Positions 35,925 to 46,399 of a DNA stretch of 64,000 bases are shown here, in pieces. How positions within the stretch are numbered: position 1 is the first letter of the stretch; each line of letters opens with the position of its first letter. The DNA is from Delphinus delphis (taxonomy: Eukaryota > Chordata > Mammalia > Artiodactyla > Delphinidae): contig NC_082702.1 in the NCBI RefSeq assembly GCF_949987515.2, positions 50,251,600 through 50,315,599 of the forward strand. Reading direction: 5' to 3'. A model generated the notes under the pieces. The model searched no databases, had not been told where the DNA came from, and saw nothing but the letters and a program-made list of their open reading frames with translations. Position numbers and translations under genes: made by a program.

Positions 35925-36111
35925 CAGTGGTCCTCAACCTACTAGAATCATCTGGGGAATGTTAAACAAAACAAAAACAAAAAACAAAAAAACCCCTGAA
36001 GCCTGGGTTCTTCCTCTGGGGAGTCTGACTTAATTGGGTTAGGGTACAGCCCAGACGTCAGGATTTTTGAAAGCTCCTGGGGTGATTCTAATATGCAACT
36101 AAGGTTGGGAA
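35925..36111. mobile_element. hAT-type (Charlie/MER-like) nonautonomous DNA transposon
   Basis: It begins 'cagtggtcctcaacct', the hAT-Charlie terminal sequence. The interior has 'gaatcatctggggaatgtta', 'gagtctgacttaattgggtt' and 'aaagctcctggggtgattct', and it ends 'aaggttggga', close to the inverted repeat of the start. An A-rich insertion lies at 35,962-35,993. Confidence 0.75.
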
Positions 36112-36694
36112 TAAAGGGTGTGTGTGAAGAGCGATCTTTCTGGATGATTAAAGGAAACACCAGTGGTCTGGGCCTCAGGTTTATTGGTTAGTGGGTGAGC
36201 TGGACCAGTGTCACGGACCACTGGTTAGGGCACATGTCATAGGGGTGAGGGACAAGGGGCTGTGTTGTTGATCTCACGGCAGGGAGTGGGACGGTAAGAC
36301 TAATTCTAGCCACCCATGTTTGGTATTTCAAACTGCTTATACCTGACTTGTAATGTTTGGCTTCCAAACTGACCATGATTAGGGTCACAGGTCAAAGACA
36401 CACCTGACCCTGGAACAACAGAAGATGATGGGACCAGGGCTTCCTATCTGCTTGCGTAGTGCTTAGCGTGTGATGCGTTCTAAAACCAGTCAGTGTCTGC
36501 TGCTGAGCGACCGCTGTCTTCGCCCTTCTTCAGCTCTCTAGATTTGTTCTCTGACAACATCAATACTTAAAACGAAAGGAGACTGCTTCCCAATGGGAAT
36601 CATCCACTTGCTTTAGGTTAAAGCCATCGGAGATTGCAACCACTGTCTCATTTTGTCAGATTCTTACCAGGGAAGGACACACATCCATGATTGC
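36112..36694. other. unique DNA
   Basis: No gene or repeat was recognised. Confidence 0.4.
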
Positions 36695-36880
36695 ACACGT
36701 ATTTATTGAATCAAGCACTGTCAGGCATGGAACAGATCCAGGGGTAAGAAAGAGAAGAATGGTGTCTGCTTAAGTCTAGCATCTTACAGTCTGGAGAGGA
36801 CAGAGAGCTAAACAAGGAAGCTCAGTCCAGCAAAACAATCATCATGTCCTGTGTCATCAGCCACTGGGTTGTATGATTCT
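36695..36880 (+). repeat. L2 fragment
   Basis: 'gtatttattgaatcaagcac', 'tgtcaggcatggaacagatc' and 'catcttacagtctggagagg' follow the L2 order. Confidence 0.55.
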
Positions 36881-36948
36881 GTGATAGAGGTATACAGCAG
36901 TTAATCCAGAAGGAGCATATTTAGCTTTTCTATTTAGTGGCTTTATTT

Positions 36949-37306
36949 ATTATTTTTTTTTTTTTGGCTGCGTTGGGTCTTCGTAGCTGCACACAGGCTT
37001 TCTCTACTTGCGGCAAGTGGGCTATTCTTTGTTGCAGTGCACCGGCTTCTCATTGCCGTGGCTTCTCTTGTTGCGGAGCATGGGCTCTAGGCATGCAGCC
37101 TTCAGTAGTTGCAGCACGCGGGCTTAGTAGTTGTGGTGCGTGGGCTCAGTAGTCATGGCTTGCGGGCTCTAGAGCGCAGGCCCAGTAGTTGTGGCGCACG
37201 GGCTTAGTTACTCCACGGCTTGTGGGATCTTCCTGGACCAGGGCTCGAACCCGTGTCCCCTGCATTGGCAGGCAGATTCTTAACCACTGCACCACCAGGG
37301 AAGTCC
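36949..37306 (-). mobile_element. long CHR-1-type SINE
   Basis: Reverse complement with 'ggctgcgttgggtcttcgta' at its 3' side and 'caccaccagggaagtcc' at its 5' side. A perfect 14-bp TSD, 'tagtggctttattt', occurs at 36,935-36,948 and 37,307-37,320. Confidence 0.95.
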
Positions 37307-37320
37307 TAGTGGCTTTATTT

Positions 37321-37969
37321 TTATTTTTTTTGTTAAATCGGCATCATCTTTTATTGAACGTTTGTCTCAGTTGTCATATCTATTACACACATACACAGAT
37401 TTTTCAAAGACTTTATGTTAAAGGTAGGGAACTTCAGAACCTCTGGGTTTACTTTGGTACCCAAATACCCGTAGCTTCCTGGCAACAGAATAATCTATAC
37501 TGTATTCTCTACAGAGTACCTTTGGGGGGAAGAAATTAGTCACTTGTAATTGGACGTCTCAGAGAGTAATCAGCTCCATAGGTCTGTGCTTTCTGACCTG
37601 CAGATCCATGAGACTCAGGTGTTCTCAGCTCAAGGTACAGGTTCCCTTGAAAAAGAGACTCAAGCTAAGCACTTAGTGGTCATGTTCCAGATCTTACTCT
37701 TCCTAAAATCCAGGCAGGCTTCCATACATGGTGGTGATATCTGAAAATAGGCTTCTGTAAGTTAGTAAGGAAAACGAGGGAAATTACCGTGATCAGTGCA
37801 GTTTAAAAAATCACTGTTATATGACTGGGCTGATGATTTTATAATTTAAAATGTCTAAGGTGGTGTGGTTCTCTGTAAAGCTCACTGGTGTAAAGAAATT
37901 TTGTCTTTGACCATCAAAGAAGGTGCAGTCCTTGGCATGTCCCAGAGAAGGCACACAGTACAGAGTTAT
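37321..37969. other. unique DNA
   Basis: No gene or repeat was recognised. Confidence 0.4.
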
Positions 37970-38153
37970 GGGATGGATGCATGGACGGGTGGGTGGTGGT
38001 GGGTGGATGGGTGGTTGGATGGGTGGATGGGTGGATGGATGGATGGATGGGTGGATGGATGAAGGGGTGGGTGGATGAAGGGGTGGGTGGATGGATGGGT
38101 GGACGGGTGCGTGGGTGAGTGGATGGATGGATGGATGTGTGTGTGTGTGTGGA
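37970..38153. repeat. (TGGA/TGGG)n array ending in (TG)n
   Basis: A long imperfect GGAT/GGGT array with higher-order variants (for example 'gatgaaggggtgggtg' twice near 38,058-38,090) passes into a short TG run at 38,136-38,150. Frames across it (Trp-Met-Asp-Gly repeats) are artefacts. Confidence 0.95.
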
Positions 38154-38219
38154 AGGGTGGGTATAAGGATGAACGAAAGGGCTGTTCCCCTTAAGGGACT
38201 CTTTACAAAGAGGCCTTGA

Positions 38220-38360
38220 TCCTCAAACTTTCACATGCAAGAGAATCCCCAGTGTGAGCTTGTTAAAATAAGAATATTCTGGGGTGCAAACCCCAGAGAT
38301 TCTCATTCAGTAGATCTGGAGAGAAAATTGAGGATCTGTGTTTTTTAAACAAGTGCCCCA
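38220..38360 (+). mobile_element. hAT-type (MER20-like) element, left part
   Basis: 'cctcaaactttcacatgcaa', 'gagaatccccagtgtgagct', 'tgttaaaataagaatattct' and 'attctcattcagtagatctg' match a MER20-like hAT element. The SINE at 38,361-38,570 interrupts it. Confidence 0.75.
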
Positions 38361-38570
38361 GGGCTTCCCTGGTGGCGCAGTGGTTGAGGGTCCGCCTGCC
38401 GATGCAGGGGACACAGGTTCATGCCCCAGTCCGGGAGGATCCCACGTGCCGCGGAGCGGCTGGGCCCGTGAGCCATGGCCGCTGAGCCTGCGCGTCTGGA
38501 GCCTGTGCTCCGCAGCGGGAGAGGCCAGAGCAGTGAGACGCCCGCGTACCGCAAAAAAAACCAAAAAAAC
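38361..38570 (+). mobile_element. short CHR-type SINE nested in a hAT element
   Basis: Complete element with an interrupted tail ('caaaaaaaaccaaaaaaac'). A perfect 14-bp TSD, 'aaacaagtgcccca', occurs at 38,347-38,360 and 38,571-38,584. Confidence 0.95.
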
Positions 38571-38615
38571 AAACAAGTGCCCCAGGTTATCATGGTCTTG
38601 GGTGGTCTTGCCCTG
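38571..38615 (+). mobile_element. hAT-type element, right part
   Basis: After the second TSD copy the sequence 'caggttatcatggtcttggg' and 'tggtctt' continues the MER20-like 3' region ('cccaggtgatgctgatgctg' in the consensus as I recall it). Confidence 0.6.
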
Positions 38616-39404
38616 CTGGCTCCTAACTCATCTCTATTTCTGCTACATCTTCTTTTTTATTGCGCGTGCAGAAATCATTGTGTCATTCCAAGTGGCCTGC
38701 ATTCAGGAGGTGCTGCTTTTAAGTTCACATCAAAGGCACTTTGCAAGGGACTGGGGGTCGACCTGGTAGCCAGGTCTCTGTTGCCAGAGGCAGCTCTCCA
38801 GTCTCTCCTCAGGACCTCCTTCCAGGACGCTCCTGAAAAAGCTTGAATGTGCCTTCTGTCTGTGAGCCGGTGAGCCAGGCCGTAGAGAAGCTTTGGAAAG
38901 GGCCGTAGAGAAGCTTTGGAAAGCTTTGTCCTTGCGGTGGACAAGAGGGAAAGGTGTGTCTTCTGAACTAGAACATCTCCCAGAGGAGGGAGGGAGAGCC
39001 AAGCCTTTGACAAGGACGTCCCCCCTGTAGGTGACTCTCCATGTGGTGTGAGTGGGAGGTGGCCTTTCCTTTCTCCTTCCTGATAGCGGAATCGCACACC
39101 AGAGGGCAGAAGCTTGGGGTCCAGGGGGTAGCCACTGTTTTCTGGAGGAAAGGCCCAAGGGTGCTGGACAAGGGTTTCACACCTCCGTGATTTCCTCGTA
39201 GGTCAAGTTTATTCTCGGGGACGACAGTCATTTTCTAGGAAAGTGGGGTTGCTTCACATCACACTTGAAGGCTTAAATAATGTATTCTGTCAGACAATTC
39301 CCTGAAATGATTTTCCAAGTGAATGCCTCAGAAAGTGCCTAGAAGGAACGCCTGGCGCGGGGAGGGGAAGGCGTTCAGAAAACACGAGCTGCTTGAATCA
39401 CTAT
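38616..39404. other. unique DNA with a 23-bp tandem duplication
   Basis: No gene was recognised. The unit 'ggccgtagagaagctttgg' plus 'aaag' occurs twice head to tail at 38,878-38,900 and 38,901-38,923. Open frames on the minus strand here (38,675-39,231) overlap in three frames and show no domain. Confidence 0.55.
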
Positions 39405-39745
39405 CCAACTTGAGGTGTATCATACATTACGGTCAAGTGTACACGTATTTACAGACAGCTCTGAATTTACACACCCGTGTAAGCACCACCCAGATCACGA
39501 TAGAGAACGTTTCCGACACCCCCAAAGGCTCACCTATACCCATTTCCAATCAGCAAATCCATCATCGTTGTGAGCCAGCTACTGTTCTGATTTCTGTCAC
39601 CGTAGCTCTCTGCCCTTGAGTTTTCTAAAAATAGAAACATTCATTGCAGACTCTTGTCTGGCCCCTTTTGCTCATCATTTTGTTGTGGGGTTCAGCCACA
39701 GTCTTCTGTTCTTCTCTGTTTCTGTGTAGTAGGCCATTCCCTCCA
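39405..39745 (-). mobile_element. old LINE-1 (L1M-type) fragment, antisense
   Basis: 'acacccgtgtaagcaccacc', 'cagatcacgatagagaacgt' and 'cgacacccccaaaggctcac' match the complement of an ancient L1, followed by 'ctctgttt'-type sequence. It is highly diverged. Confidence 0.65.
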
Positions 39746-39975
39746 ACATTTTATTATTATGAAAAACATCAGTACCAGTTGGAAGAATTCTATAGTAAGC
39801 GCTCATCTACACACTACCTAGATTTGACAATTCATGTTGCTCTGTATTTACATTTCACCCCTTTATCCACCCCTCTGTCCATCCATCAGTCTATCTTTTG
39901 ATTCATTTCAAGATCAGTTGCAGACATTGGTCACGTCACGCCTAAACACTCAAGCAGGTGTACCATCATTGTGTT
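39746..39975. repeat. old L1-like repeat
   Basis: 'ttttattattatgaaaaaca', 'gaagaattctatagtaagcg' and 'ctcatctacacactacctag' resemble an ancient L1-associated repeat. Orientation and family are not certain. Confidence 0.5.
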
Positions 39976-40039
39976 GTTGAACTTGAGTTTTATATTTGCA
40001 TATGATTTTGTTGAGAGTGTGCTTTTTAAAAAATAATTA

Positions 40040-40216
40040 GATGATGAGAACCTACTGTGTAGCACAGGGAACTCTACTCAGTGCTCTGTGGTGACCTAAA
40101 TGGGAAGGAAATCTAAAAACGAGGGGATATATGTATACGTATAACTGATTCACTTTGCTACACAGCAGAAACTAACACAACATTGTAAAGCAACTCTACT
40201 CCAATAAAAATTAATT
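40040..40216 (+). mobile_element. LINE-1 3' end, 5'-truncated, sense
   Basis: Same 3' UTR as 17,153: 'agcacagggaactctactca', 'ctgtggtgacctaaatggga' and 'aaactaacacaacattgtaa', then 'ccaataaaaattaatt'. A probable A-rich TSD, 'aaaataatta', occurs at 40,030-40,039 and 40,218-40,227. Confidence 0.92.
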
Positions 40217-40249
40217 AAAAATAATTACAGTAATGTAATGATAAAGCTG

Positions 40250-40295
40250 TTAAGAACCAACATTTATCGAGTATGCATTGCACTAAATAAGCACT

Positions 40296-40334
<39 letters not shown>

Positions 40335-40450
40335 GTTACTTCCATTTCTAGATATAGAAACTGAATGTTGAAGATATAATCCACTTGCCTAAGTTTATAG
40401 AAAATGTGGGTTTGGATTGTGGCTGACTCCAAAGTCAGTTTGCCAGCCTG
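40250..40450 (-). repeat. MIR SINE, antisense, split by a TG run
   Basis: 'aaccaacatttatcgagtat', then a (TG)n tract at 40,299-40,331, then 'atctagatatagaaactgaa'-like text and 'ccacttgcctaagtttatag', consistent with complementary MIR. Confidence 0.5.
40299..40331. repeat. (TG)n microsatellite
   Basis: Uninterrupted TG dinucleotides, about 16 units. Confidence 0.97.
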
Positions 40451-40489
40451 TAATTCACTTTAACTTGAGTTAAAAAACAAACAGACAAA

Positions 40490-40670
40490 CTTGATTTCAG
40501 TGCCTGTCTCTGCCACTTAACTGGCTGTGTGACTTTGGGCAAGCGAACTAACCTCTCTGAACCTCAAATTTGTTCAACAATAAGATGGGGTTGATAGTAA
40601 CAATGCCATAGAGTTGTTGACAATTGAATGAGATTTTTAAATGCCTAGGAAAATACCTGCTTCATTCAGG
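40490..40670 (+). repeat. MIR SINE
   Basis: 'tgtctctgccacttaactgg', 'ctgtgtgactttgggcaagc' and 'aacctctctgaacctcaaat' are classic MIR core phrases. Confidence 0.78.
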
Positions 40671-41539
40671 TTCATGATCTAACACTTCCCACCAGAAGAT
40701 TCTGGAACTGCTAAAGCCTACAGAACAAACTATGTTACTCATCCCAGTGTGGTTGTTGCTGTTGTCTGTTTCGTCCTTGCTGAATTGTGACTTGAATTCA
40801 CCTACGCAGCTCCCTCTGCAAACACAAACTCTGCTCTTCCCTCTCTCTTCCCTCAGTGATGCTATAATGTGCGGAGGCTTATTGATTATTTGTTTGATTC
40901 TACTGTGGGCGTAGGAGCAGTTCTTAGATTAAGACTATTAGATTTTCCCAAACGATATTGCCGTGGTTTATACAATTGGACGAAACGGGTGATCTAATTT
41001 GGTCTCAATTGGCTCTAAAGCAGAGCGGGTGGAGGAAGGTGCTGTGATTTGGTTCTGAGCTTGAGAACAAGGAGAAAAAAGTTATCTCCAGATGCTATCT
41101 GTGTGCCTCATCAATTCCGGATACACTGCGTGAGCAGGACTGAGAAGTCAAACCTGTTTTGCTTGGTTTCTTTTCTTTTCTGTGAGCTAAAGAGCCTAGC
41201 TTTACCCATCCAACTGAGATATTACACCCTCTGATATCATTTATTTTTCCACGTGAAATATCTGAGAAAAAGAGAAAAGTACCAGGTTGACTTTTCTTGA
41301 GACACTGGGTTAGGAGACTATGCGTTGAGAGTAGATAACAGATTTCCCCAGAAATTCATCGTTTCCTGATAGCTGCTTTGGATGGAACCACATGGAAAAT
41401 ATTTCCTTTCCTGTGCATCTCCTACCCTGATATCCAAAGACATTTCATCATCCCATCTATGGAAGTTTCAGTTTTGCATTTTACCTTGCCGTTGTAACAC
41501 AGTTGCATTATATTATTGACTCTTCATGAATGTCATTTG
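40671..41539. other. unique DNA
   Basis: No gene was recognised. The frame at 40,732-40,914 is Leu/Ser-rich and looks superficially membrane-like, but it has no support. Confidence 0.4.
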
Positions 41540-41790
41540 TAATGATGGCTATAAGTTCCATTTATGGGTAATACTCTAGTTTATTTAACTAGCCCCCTAA
41601 TATTGAAAATTTACATTGCTTCCAGATTTTACTTACCATAAATAAGGCTAAAAAGTAACTTGTGGTTTAGACTAATAAATATAATACCTAATATTCAAAT
41701 ATTTCCTAAGATTAGATTTCCAGAAGGAGAATTAGTGAGTAAAGAGTGTACATCTTTTTAAAGGGGCTTAAATATCTCACACAGTTATTT
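41540..41790 (-). repeat. old LINE-1 (L1M-type) fragment, antisense
   Basis: 'gtttatttaactagccccct', 'tacattgcttccagatttta' and 'agattagatttccagaagga' recall complementary L1M ORF2/3' sequence. It is strongly diverged. Confidence 0.5.
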
Positions 41791-41814
41791 TAATGGCATG
41801 TCCGTATCCTCAGA

Positions 41815-42030
41815 AATGACGGTTTGGGTTCAATCCTGTGTCCTACCTGCCCTACTCTGGGGAAATTTCTTCACGGCTCTGTGCCTCAGTTTCCAGTCTG
41901 TGAAATGGGAACATAATAGTGGCAACTTCATAGAGGTGTTGGGAGGATCAAAGGAGTTAAGGTAATAAAGCACGTAGCATATGTCTGGCACATGGTTAAG
42001 GGCTTAGTAATCATTTATTATTTTTATTAC
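41815..42030 (+). repeat. MIR SINE
   Basis: 'gtgcctcagtttccagtctg', 'tgaaatgggaacataatagt', 'gttgggaggatcaaaggagt' and 'gcatatgtctggcacatggt' form a near-complete MIR. Confidence 0.8.
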
Positions 42031-42689
42031 CAACGACTATTATTGCCTTAATGGAGGAAGGATCTATGGAATACACAGAGATCATCCAAAGGCTTCCTTT
42101 CATGCGCTATTGCAGTATTTCCCCTTCTAGGACGTTCCCCAGAGTCACTCACCAGCCCCTGAAATACCCAGTACGCATGCCAGCTCATTTTCCCCAGCTC
42201 AGCTGCTTCTCTGAGAAGCTCATCATCACTGAATCGTGCCTGGAAGGGAAGAGGCAAGCTCGTGGACCAAAATATGTTCCAAGTGGATGAATCCACCCCT
42301 GAACGATTGGGAAGTGACCAGTCCCACCCACCTCCTAGGCTTTCAAGGACAACTGACCGGAGGAGACGGCCAAGACGGAAACCATACAGATTTGACTTAG
42401 GAGAGCGAGTGGGCGTTCGGTTCCAACTGGATGAAGGGTCAGGGTGGAAGTCAGGAGCTGACTGCTGCAGGCGACGGCAGAGAGTTCCGAGTGTGGAGGA
42501 TCTATTCAAGCGGGGAGAGGGAGCAAGATGGGAGAGGATGGGAGCGGCTCCGCATCACTCGGCCCCATTCCAGCACCCTGGGACCCAGCAGCTGCCGCAG
42601 GAGCCGGGGGAGGGAACAGGGAGTTTGCCCTCCAACCCCGCCCTTACAGTCTGGTGTTTCGCTTCTTATTCAGTACTTACCACAATATG
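42031..42689. other. unique DNA
   Basis: No gene was recognised. The frame at 42,262-42,741 is long (159 codons) and Arg-rich, but no domain or conserved motif is visible and its 3' part runs into an L2 remnant. Confidence 0.4.
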
Positions 42690-42850
42690 TGAAAATGCGG
42701 CTGTCTCTCTGTTTAATTTCCCTTTCCTCCGGGCTCTCTAAGAGCAAGGACTGGATCTGACTCATCCTCTCCTTTCTGGCCTTAACGTCGTGCGTGGTCC
42801 GTAGGAGATGATCCGTAGATGTGGGTGAATGAGGGAGCGAGCGAATGAGT
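42690..42850 (-). repeat. L2 3' fragment, antisense
   Basis: 'gggctctctaagagcaagga', 'ctggatctgactcatcctc' and 'tagatgtgggtgaatgaggg' match the complement of the L2 3' end. Confidence 0.5.
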
Positions 42851-43789
42851 CGTTTCCACGCGTTCTCCAGAAACTCTACCCCACAGCCCTACCCATATAG
42901 GCCCTAGGTTGCATATAGGTTCTAAGGCAGGGACCGTGAGCTCCGAGCCCTGGACAGTCTGCGTGGATGGACAGACAATGTCATTGCTAATTGCCAGAGA
43001 GGCCAGGTCCTGGTGATGACCAAACAGTTCCCCGGGGAGTTCTCGCCAACCTTGCAAAATGGGGCAGCCATCTTAGTTACGGATGCCATCGAGTGTCCTT
43101 ATTAACCGTTGGTAGCACAGGGATAGAGCAGTGACTGTGCCCAGTTCGCTTCACATATAAACTTTGACCTCGAAGCAGTGGAGTAGGCTTCTTTCCCAAG
43201 GACCCTGTTGGTGGTGAAGTAGGCACTAGCCCCAGCTGCCAGGAAGGCTGATAACAGCAGAGCAGAGCATGTCTTTTCTTTCTTCTTCTTCTTTTTTTTT
43301 TCTTAAACTGTGCTCATGGGCTTTCGGAATCGTTAGCGTGGTAAAGATTAAAGCCATTGGAGATAGCACAGATTGTTTCATTTTATTATGTTCAATTGGA
43401 TTGGATCCGAGCCATTTGCAAAGTGCAGTATTACCATAAGAAGGGACTCGGCATGTTTTTCACATCATGCCCCTTCGTGGAGAAGGCAGTTCCTTAAAAT
43501 TAAAAAAAGACTTGAAACAGCACTGCTTTTTTCTGCTCTCAAAAGTACAACAAAATAGAACTCTCTATGTCCAGATGGGCTGCCTGGGACCTGGTAAGTG
43601 GCCCAGCTCCCTGGTCCCAGGGGCCCCTGTCCGTAGATACGTATGTCGAGGGATAAAGTCAAAAAAGTAAAACTCAGGACTCCCTTCCTGCTTTTCCAAC
43701 CAGTACCATTTCTCCCTTATTTATCTTACATTGTTGGATTTCACCTGAACTACTGTTCATGAAAAAGGGAGGTTCCTGCTGCTTTCACA
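42851..43789. other. unique DNA
   Basis: No gene or repeat was recognised. Confidence 0.4.
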
Positions 43790-44125
43790 ACAACAAAAAA
43801 GTATGTTGAAAACATTAGACTGGGTGAAAGACACCCATCCCAAAGACCATATGATTCCATTTGCAGGAAATGTCCCAAAGAGGCAAAACTAGAGACAAAA
43901 AGTAGGTGGGTGGTTGCCTAGAGATGAGAAGGCATGGAGGGGCTGGAGGCATAACAGCTAAGGGAACAGGATTCCTTTTGTGATCGTGAAAATGTTGCGA
44001 AATTGGATGATCGTTGCACAACCCTGTGAATATAGTAAAAACTATTGAGTTGTACATTTTAAGTGGGTGAACTGTGTAGTATGCGAGCTATTATCTCAAG
44101 AAAGCTATTAACAGTAATACGCAAA
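43790..44125 (+). mobile_element. old LINE-1 (L1M-type) 3' end, sense
   Basis: 'catatgattccatttgcagg', 'aaatgtcccaaagaggcaaa', 'tagagacaaaaagtaggtgg', 'gtgatcgtgaaaatgttgcg' and 'gagttgtacattttaagtgg' follow an ancient L1 3' UTR in order. Confidence 0.85.
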
Positions 44126-44479
44126 CCATGATGTCATTCAACCAGTCTGATGCTCCAGTCCCTCCAGTGTCCCCATGTAAGTCTGGAGGCTGGGGCCGAG
44201 ATCCAGGCGGAGCTGAGCGGCACCCAATGGGATGGTCCTTTCACCTCCACCCCAAGCATCCTACTTCTGTTAATGCAACCTTTGAAGCCATTAGCTCTCT
44301 TCATACCAGCATGATTGTGTTGACTCTCAATTATAGAATCGGATTTATCCGTGCCCTGTTAGAATTTTGATTCTCTGTCTCCCTCCCCCACTCTCCAGGA
44401 CAGTGTAGGCCTCCTTGAAGGCAGAATTTCCAGTTCACTGTGAGTTACTTTCGAATTATATCAGTTAGAGTGACCTCAT
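44126..44479. other. unique DNA
   Basis: No gene or repeat was recognised. Confidence 0.4.
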
Positions 44480-44720
44480 GCCCGGTGTGGTACTTGTTGC
44501 TGAGAACATACGACGAGTAGGACGTGAGTCTTACTCTAGACAGCTCGTAGTTTATTTGGGGGAAAACTGATACTATCTAGCGAAACCAGGGAAGATTGCA
44601 ACCAAGAGATTACGTTCGAGCTAGGTAGAAACTCAACAAGTAGGGAAGCAGAACGGTAAGCCATTTGAGGTAGAAGGAACAGCATGGGGAAGGGCATGGA
44701 GCTAAGAAAGAACATGGCTG
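44480..44720 (+). repeat. L2 fragment
   Basis: 'gttgctgagaacatacgacg', 'ctagacagctcgtagtttat' and 'ggaacagcatggggaagggc' follow the L2 order. Confidence 0.55.
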
Positions 44721-44899
44721 ATGCCAGAGTTTTGAGAAATTTGCTGAGAATTAACTTGAGACCACAACTTAGAAAAATACTATGTGATATGCCACATGCA
44801 GAACTTCAATGGAGCGCTGCTCTTTCCTCTCTCATCCCATATTACTCAAACTCTTGGTGGTAATTAAACATAGTTTATGATGAAAGGAGGTGGATTGGT

Positions 44900-45202
44900 T
44901 CATGTGCTAGAATGTCTTGGAGCTATGGCTTCAGGCATAGCTGGATCCAGGAGCTCAACTGTATAATCGGATTCTTTGTCTGTTTGCATCCTTTGGCTAT
45001 GGTGGTCTCTGTTGGCTTACTTCTGTAGCAGATTTTGTCTACTGGTGGAAGAGATGGCTGCCAGAAGGACTAGTCTCCCATTGTCATACGATATTAGTAA
45101 CAGTAAAGCAGTCCTCATTTCCTCCCAGAATATCTGTATCCCAGGGAAGATTCTAGCCCAGTTTAGATCACATGCTTTATCCATGAGTCAGTCACTGTGC
45201 TC
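44900..45202 (+). repeat. old interspersed repeat, family not assigned, interrupted by L1
   Basis: 'ggcttcaggcatagctggat', 'ccaggagctcaactgtataa' and 'gaagagatggctgccagaag' look like the family seen at 28,380-28,740. It continues after 45,722. Confidence 0.45.
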
Positions 45203-45218
45203 AGGAGATAGGCTGTTC

Positions 45219-45503
45219 TACCCAGAGAAAACCATAATTCAAAAAGACACATGCACCCCAGTGTTCATTGCAGCACTGTTCACAATAGCCAGGTCACGGA
45301 AGCAGCCTAAATGCCCATCGACAGACGAATGGATAAAGAAGATGTGGTACATATATACAATGGAATATTACTCAGCCATAAAAAGGAACGAAATTGGGTC
45401 ATTTGTAGAGACGTGGATGGACCTAGAGACTGTCATCCAGAGTGAAGTAAGTCAGAAAGAGAAAAACAAATACTGTATATTAACACATATATGTGGAATC
45501 TAG
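45219..45503 (+). pseudogene. LINE-1 ORF2 C-terminal remnant, open to its natural stop
   Basis: About 94 codons of the ORF2 C-terminal domain are open and end at the usual ICGI-stop. Family motifs include 'CPSTDEWIKKMWYIYTMEYY' and 'SQKEKNKYCILTHICGI'. The upstream part of the same open frame (44,976-45,218) is unrelated host DNA joined by chance at the 5' truncation, so the 175-codon frame is not a gene. It lacks endonuclease and reverse transcriptase. Confidence 0.9.
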
Positions 45504-45705
45504 AAAAATGGTACAGATGAACCAGTTTACAAGGCAGAAATAGAGACACAGATGTAGAGAACAAACGCATGGACACCAAGGGGGGAAAGCGGCAGGGGTG
45601 GTGGTGGTGGTGGGATGAATTTGGTGATTGGGATTGACATGTATACATTTATATGTATAAAATCCAGAACTAATAAGAACCTGCTGTATAAAAAAAAATT
45701 TTTTA
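45219..45705 (+). mobile_element. LINE-1 3' fragment with ORF2 end and 3' UTR, sense
   Basis: A 16-bp TSD with one mismatch, 'aggagataggctgttc' at 45,203-45,218 and 'aggagataggctattc' at 45,706-45,721, bounds a 5'-truncated L1. It carries the ORF2 C-terminus, a 3' UTR with a (GTG)n-rich patch at 45,597-45,613, and an A-rich tail. Confidence 0.95.
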
Positions 45706-45721
45706 AGGAGATAGGCTATTC

Positions 45722-45830
45722 AATGAGCCAACCAAGGTCATGAGTCTCCTATCATGGAAAGGGAATAGAACACCCTAACTGACCCACAGGATCAACTGGA
45801 ATACAGTGTGTTTCCCAGAAGAAAAAAAAG
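45722..45830 (+). repeat. continuation of the unassigned old repeat
   Basis: After the TSD, 'aatgagccaaccaaggtcat' and 'gagtctcctatcatggaaag' read as a continuation of the block cut at 45,202. Confidence 0.35.
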
Positions 45831-46399
45831 AAAAAGTAAGGACAGTGTGCTGGATGGACAAAAACCTATAGTTAGTTTATCCCCTGTATCCCCTAGGATT
45901 TTTTATTTCTAGTTCAGGTGTTAAGCTGCATCTCTGGTATCCTGTTCTTATGATACTGGATTTGAAACCTTACCTGAGGATTTTACACACACGTCTGTTT
46001 AGTTCCATTTAGGTAGAATATTATCAAGAGAGAAGTTGAATTCATTTCTCTTCCCCAGATCTCAGTTGCCTCATCAATAAAATGGTCATAACAGCCCAGA
46101 CGTTGTCGGCTCTAAGATCCATTGGGAACATCCAGCACTCACTCAGAGAGCGAGCATTACAGTCCTTCCCAGGCAGGGTCAGAGTGTGTCCACCTGCTGT
46201 TTACACAGAACTGTCTCCCTCCACCTGTCACTTCAGCAAACTGATCCGATGGAAGGTCTCCCCTTCCACCCCCAGACCTCTTGGGAGAGAGCAGGTTGTT
46301 CGCCGGGTACCAGCAAAGAGGCAGCTTAGGGCAGGTGGCGGAGCCACGTCGTTTCCAGATGAAACAGGGCTCCCCGGACATCAGCTGCTGCACTCGGAG
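45831..46399. other. unique DNA
   Basis: No gene or repeat was recognised. Frames on both strands at 46,082-46,498 lack recognisable domains. Confidence 0.4.

Noticed and set aside
37865..38062. Trp/Met/Asp/Gly repeat peptide.
   Set aside because: Translation of the TGGA-type tetranucleotide array.
42262..42741. 159-codon Arg-rich open frame that looks somewhat protein-like.
   Set aside because: No recognised motif, overlapping frames of similar length, and its 3' part enters an L2 remnant.
44976..45503. 175-codon open frame that looks like a fusion gene.
   Set aside because: A chance join of host DNA to a 5'-truncated L1 at 45,219. A TSD brackets the L1 part.
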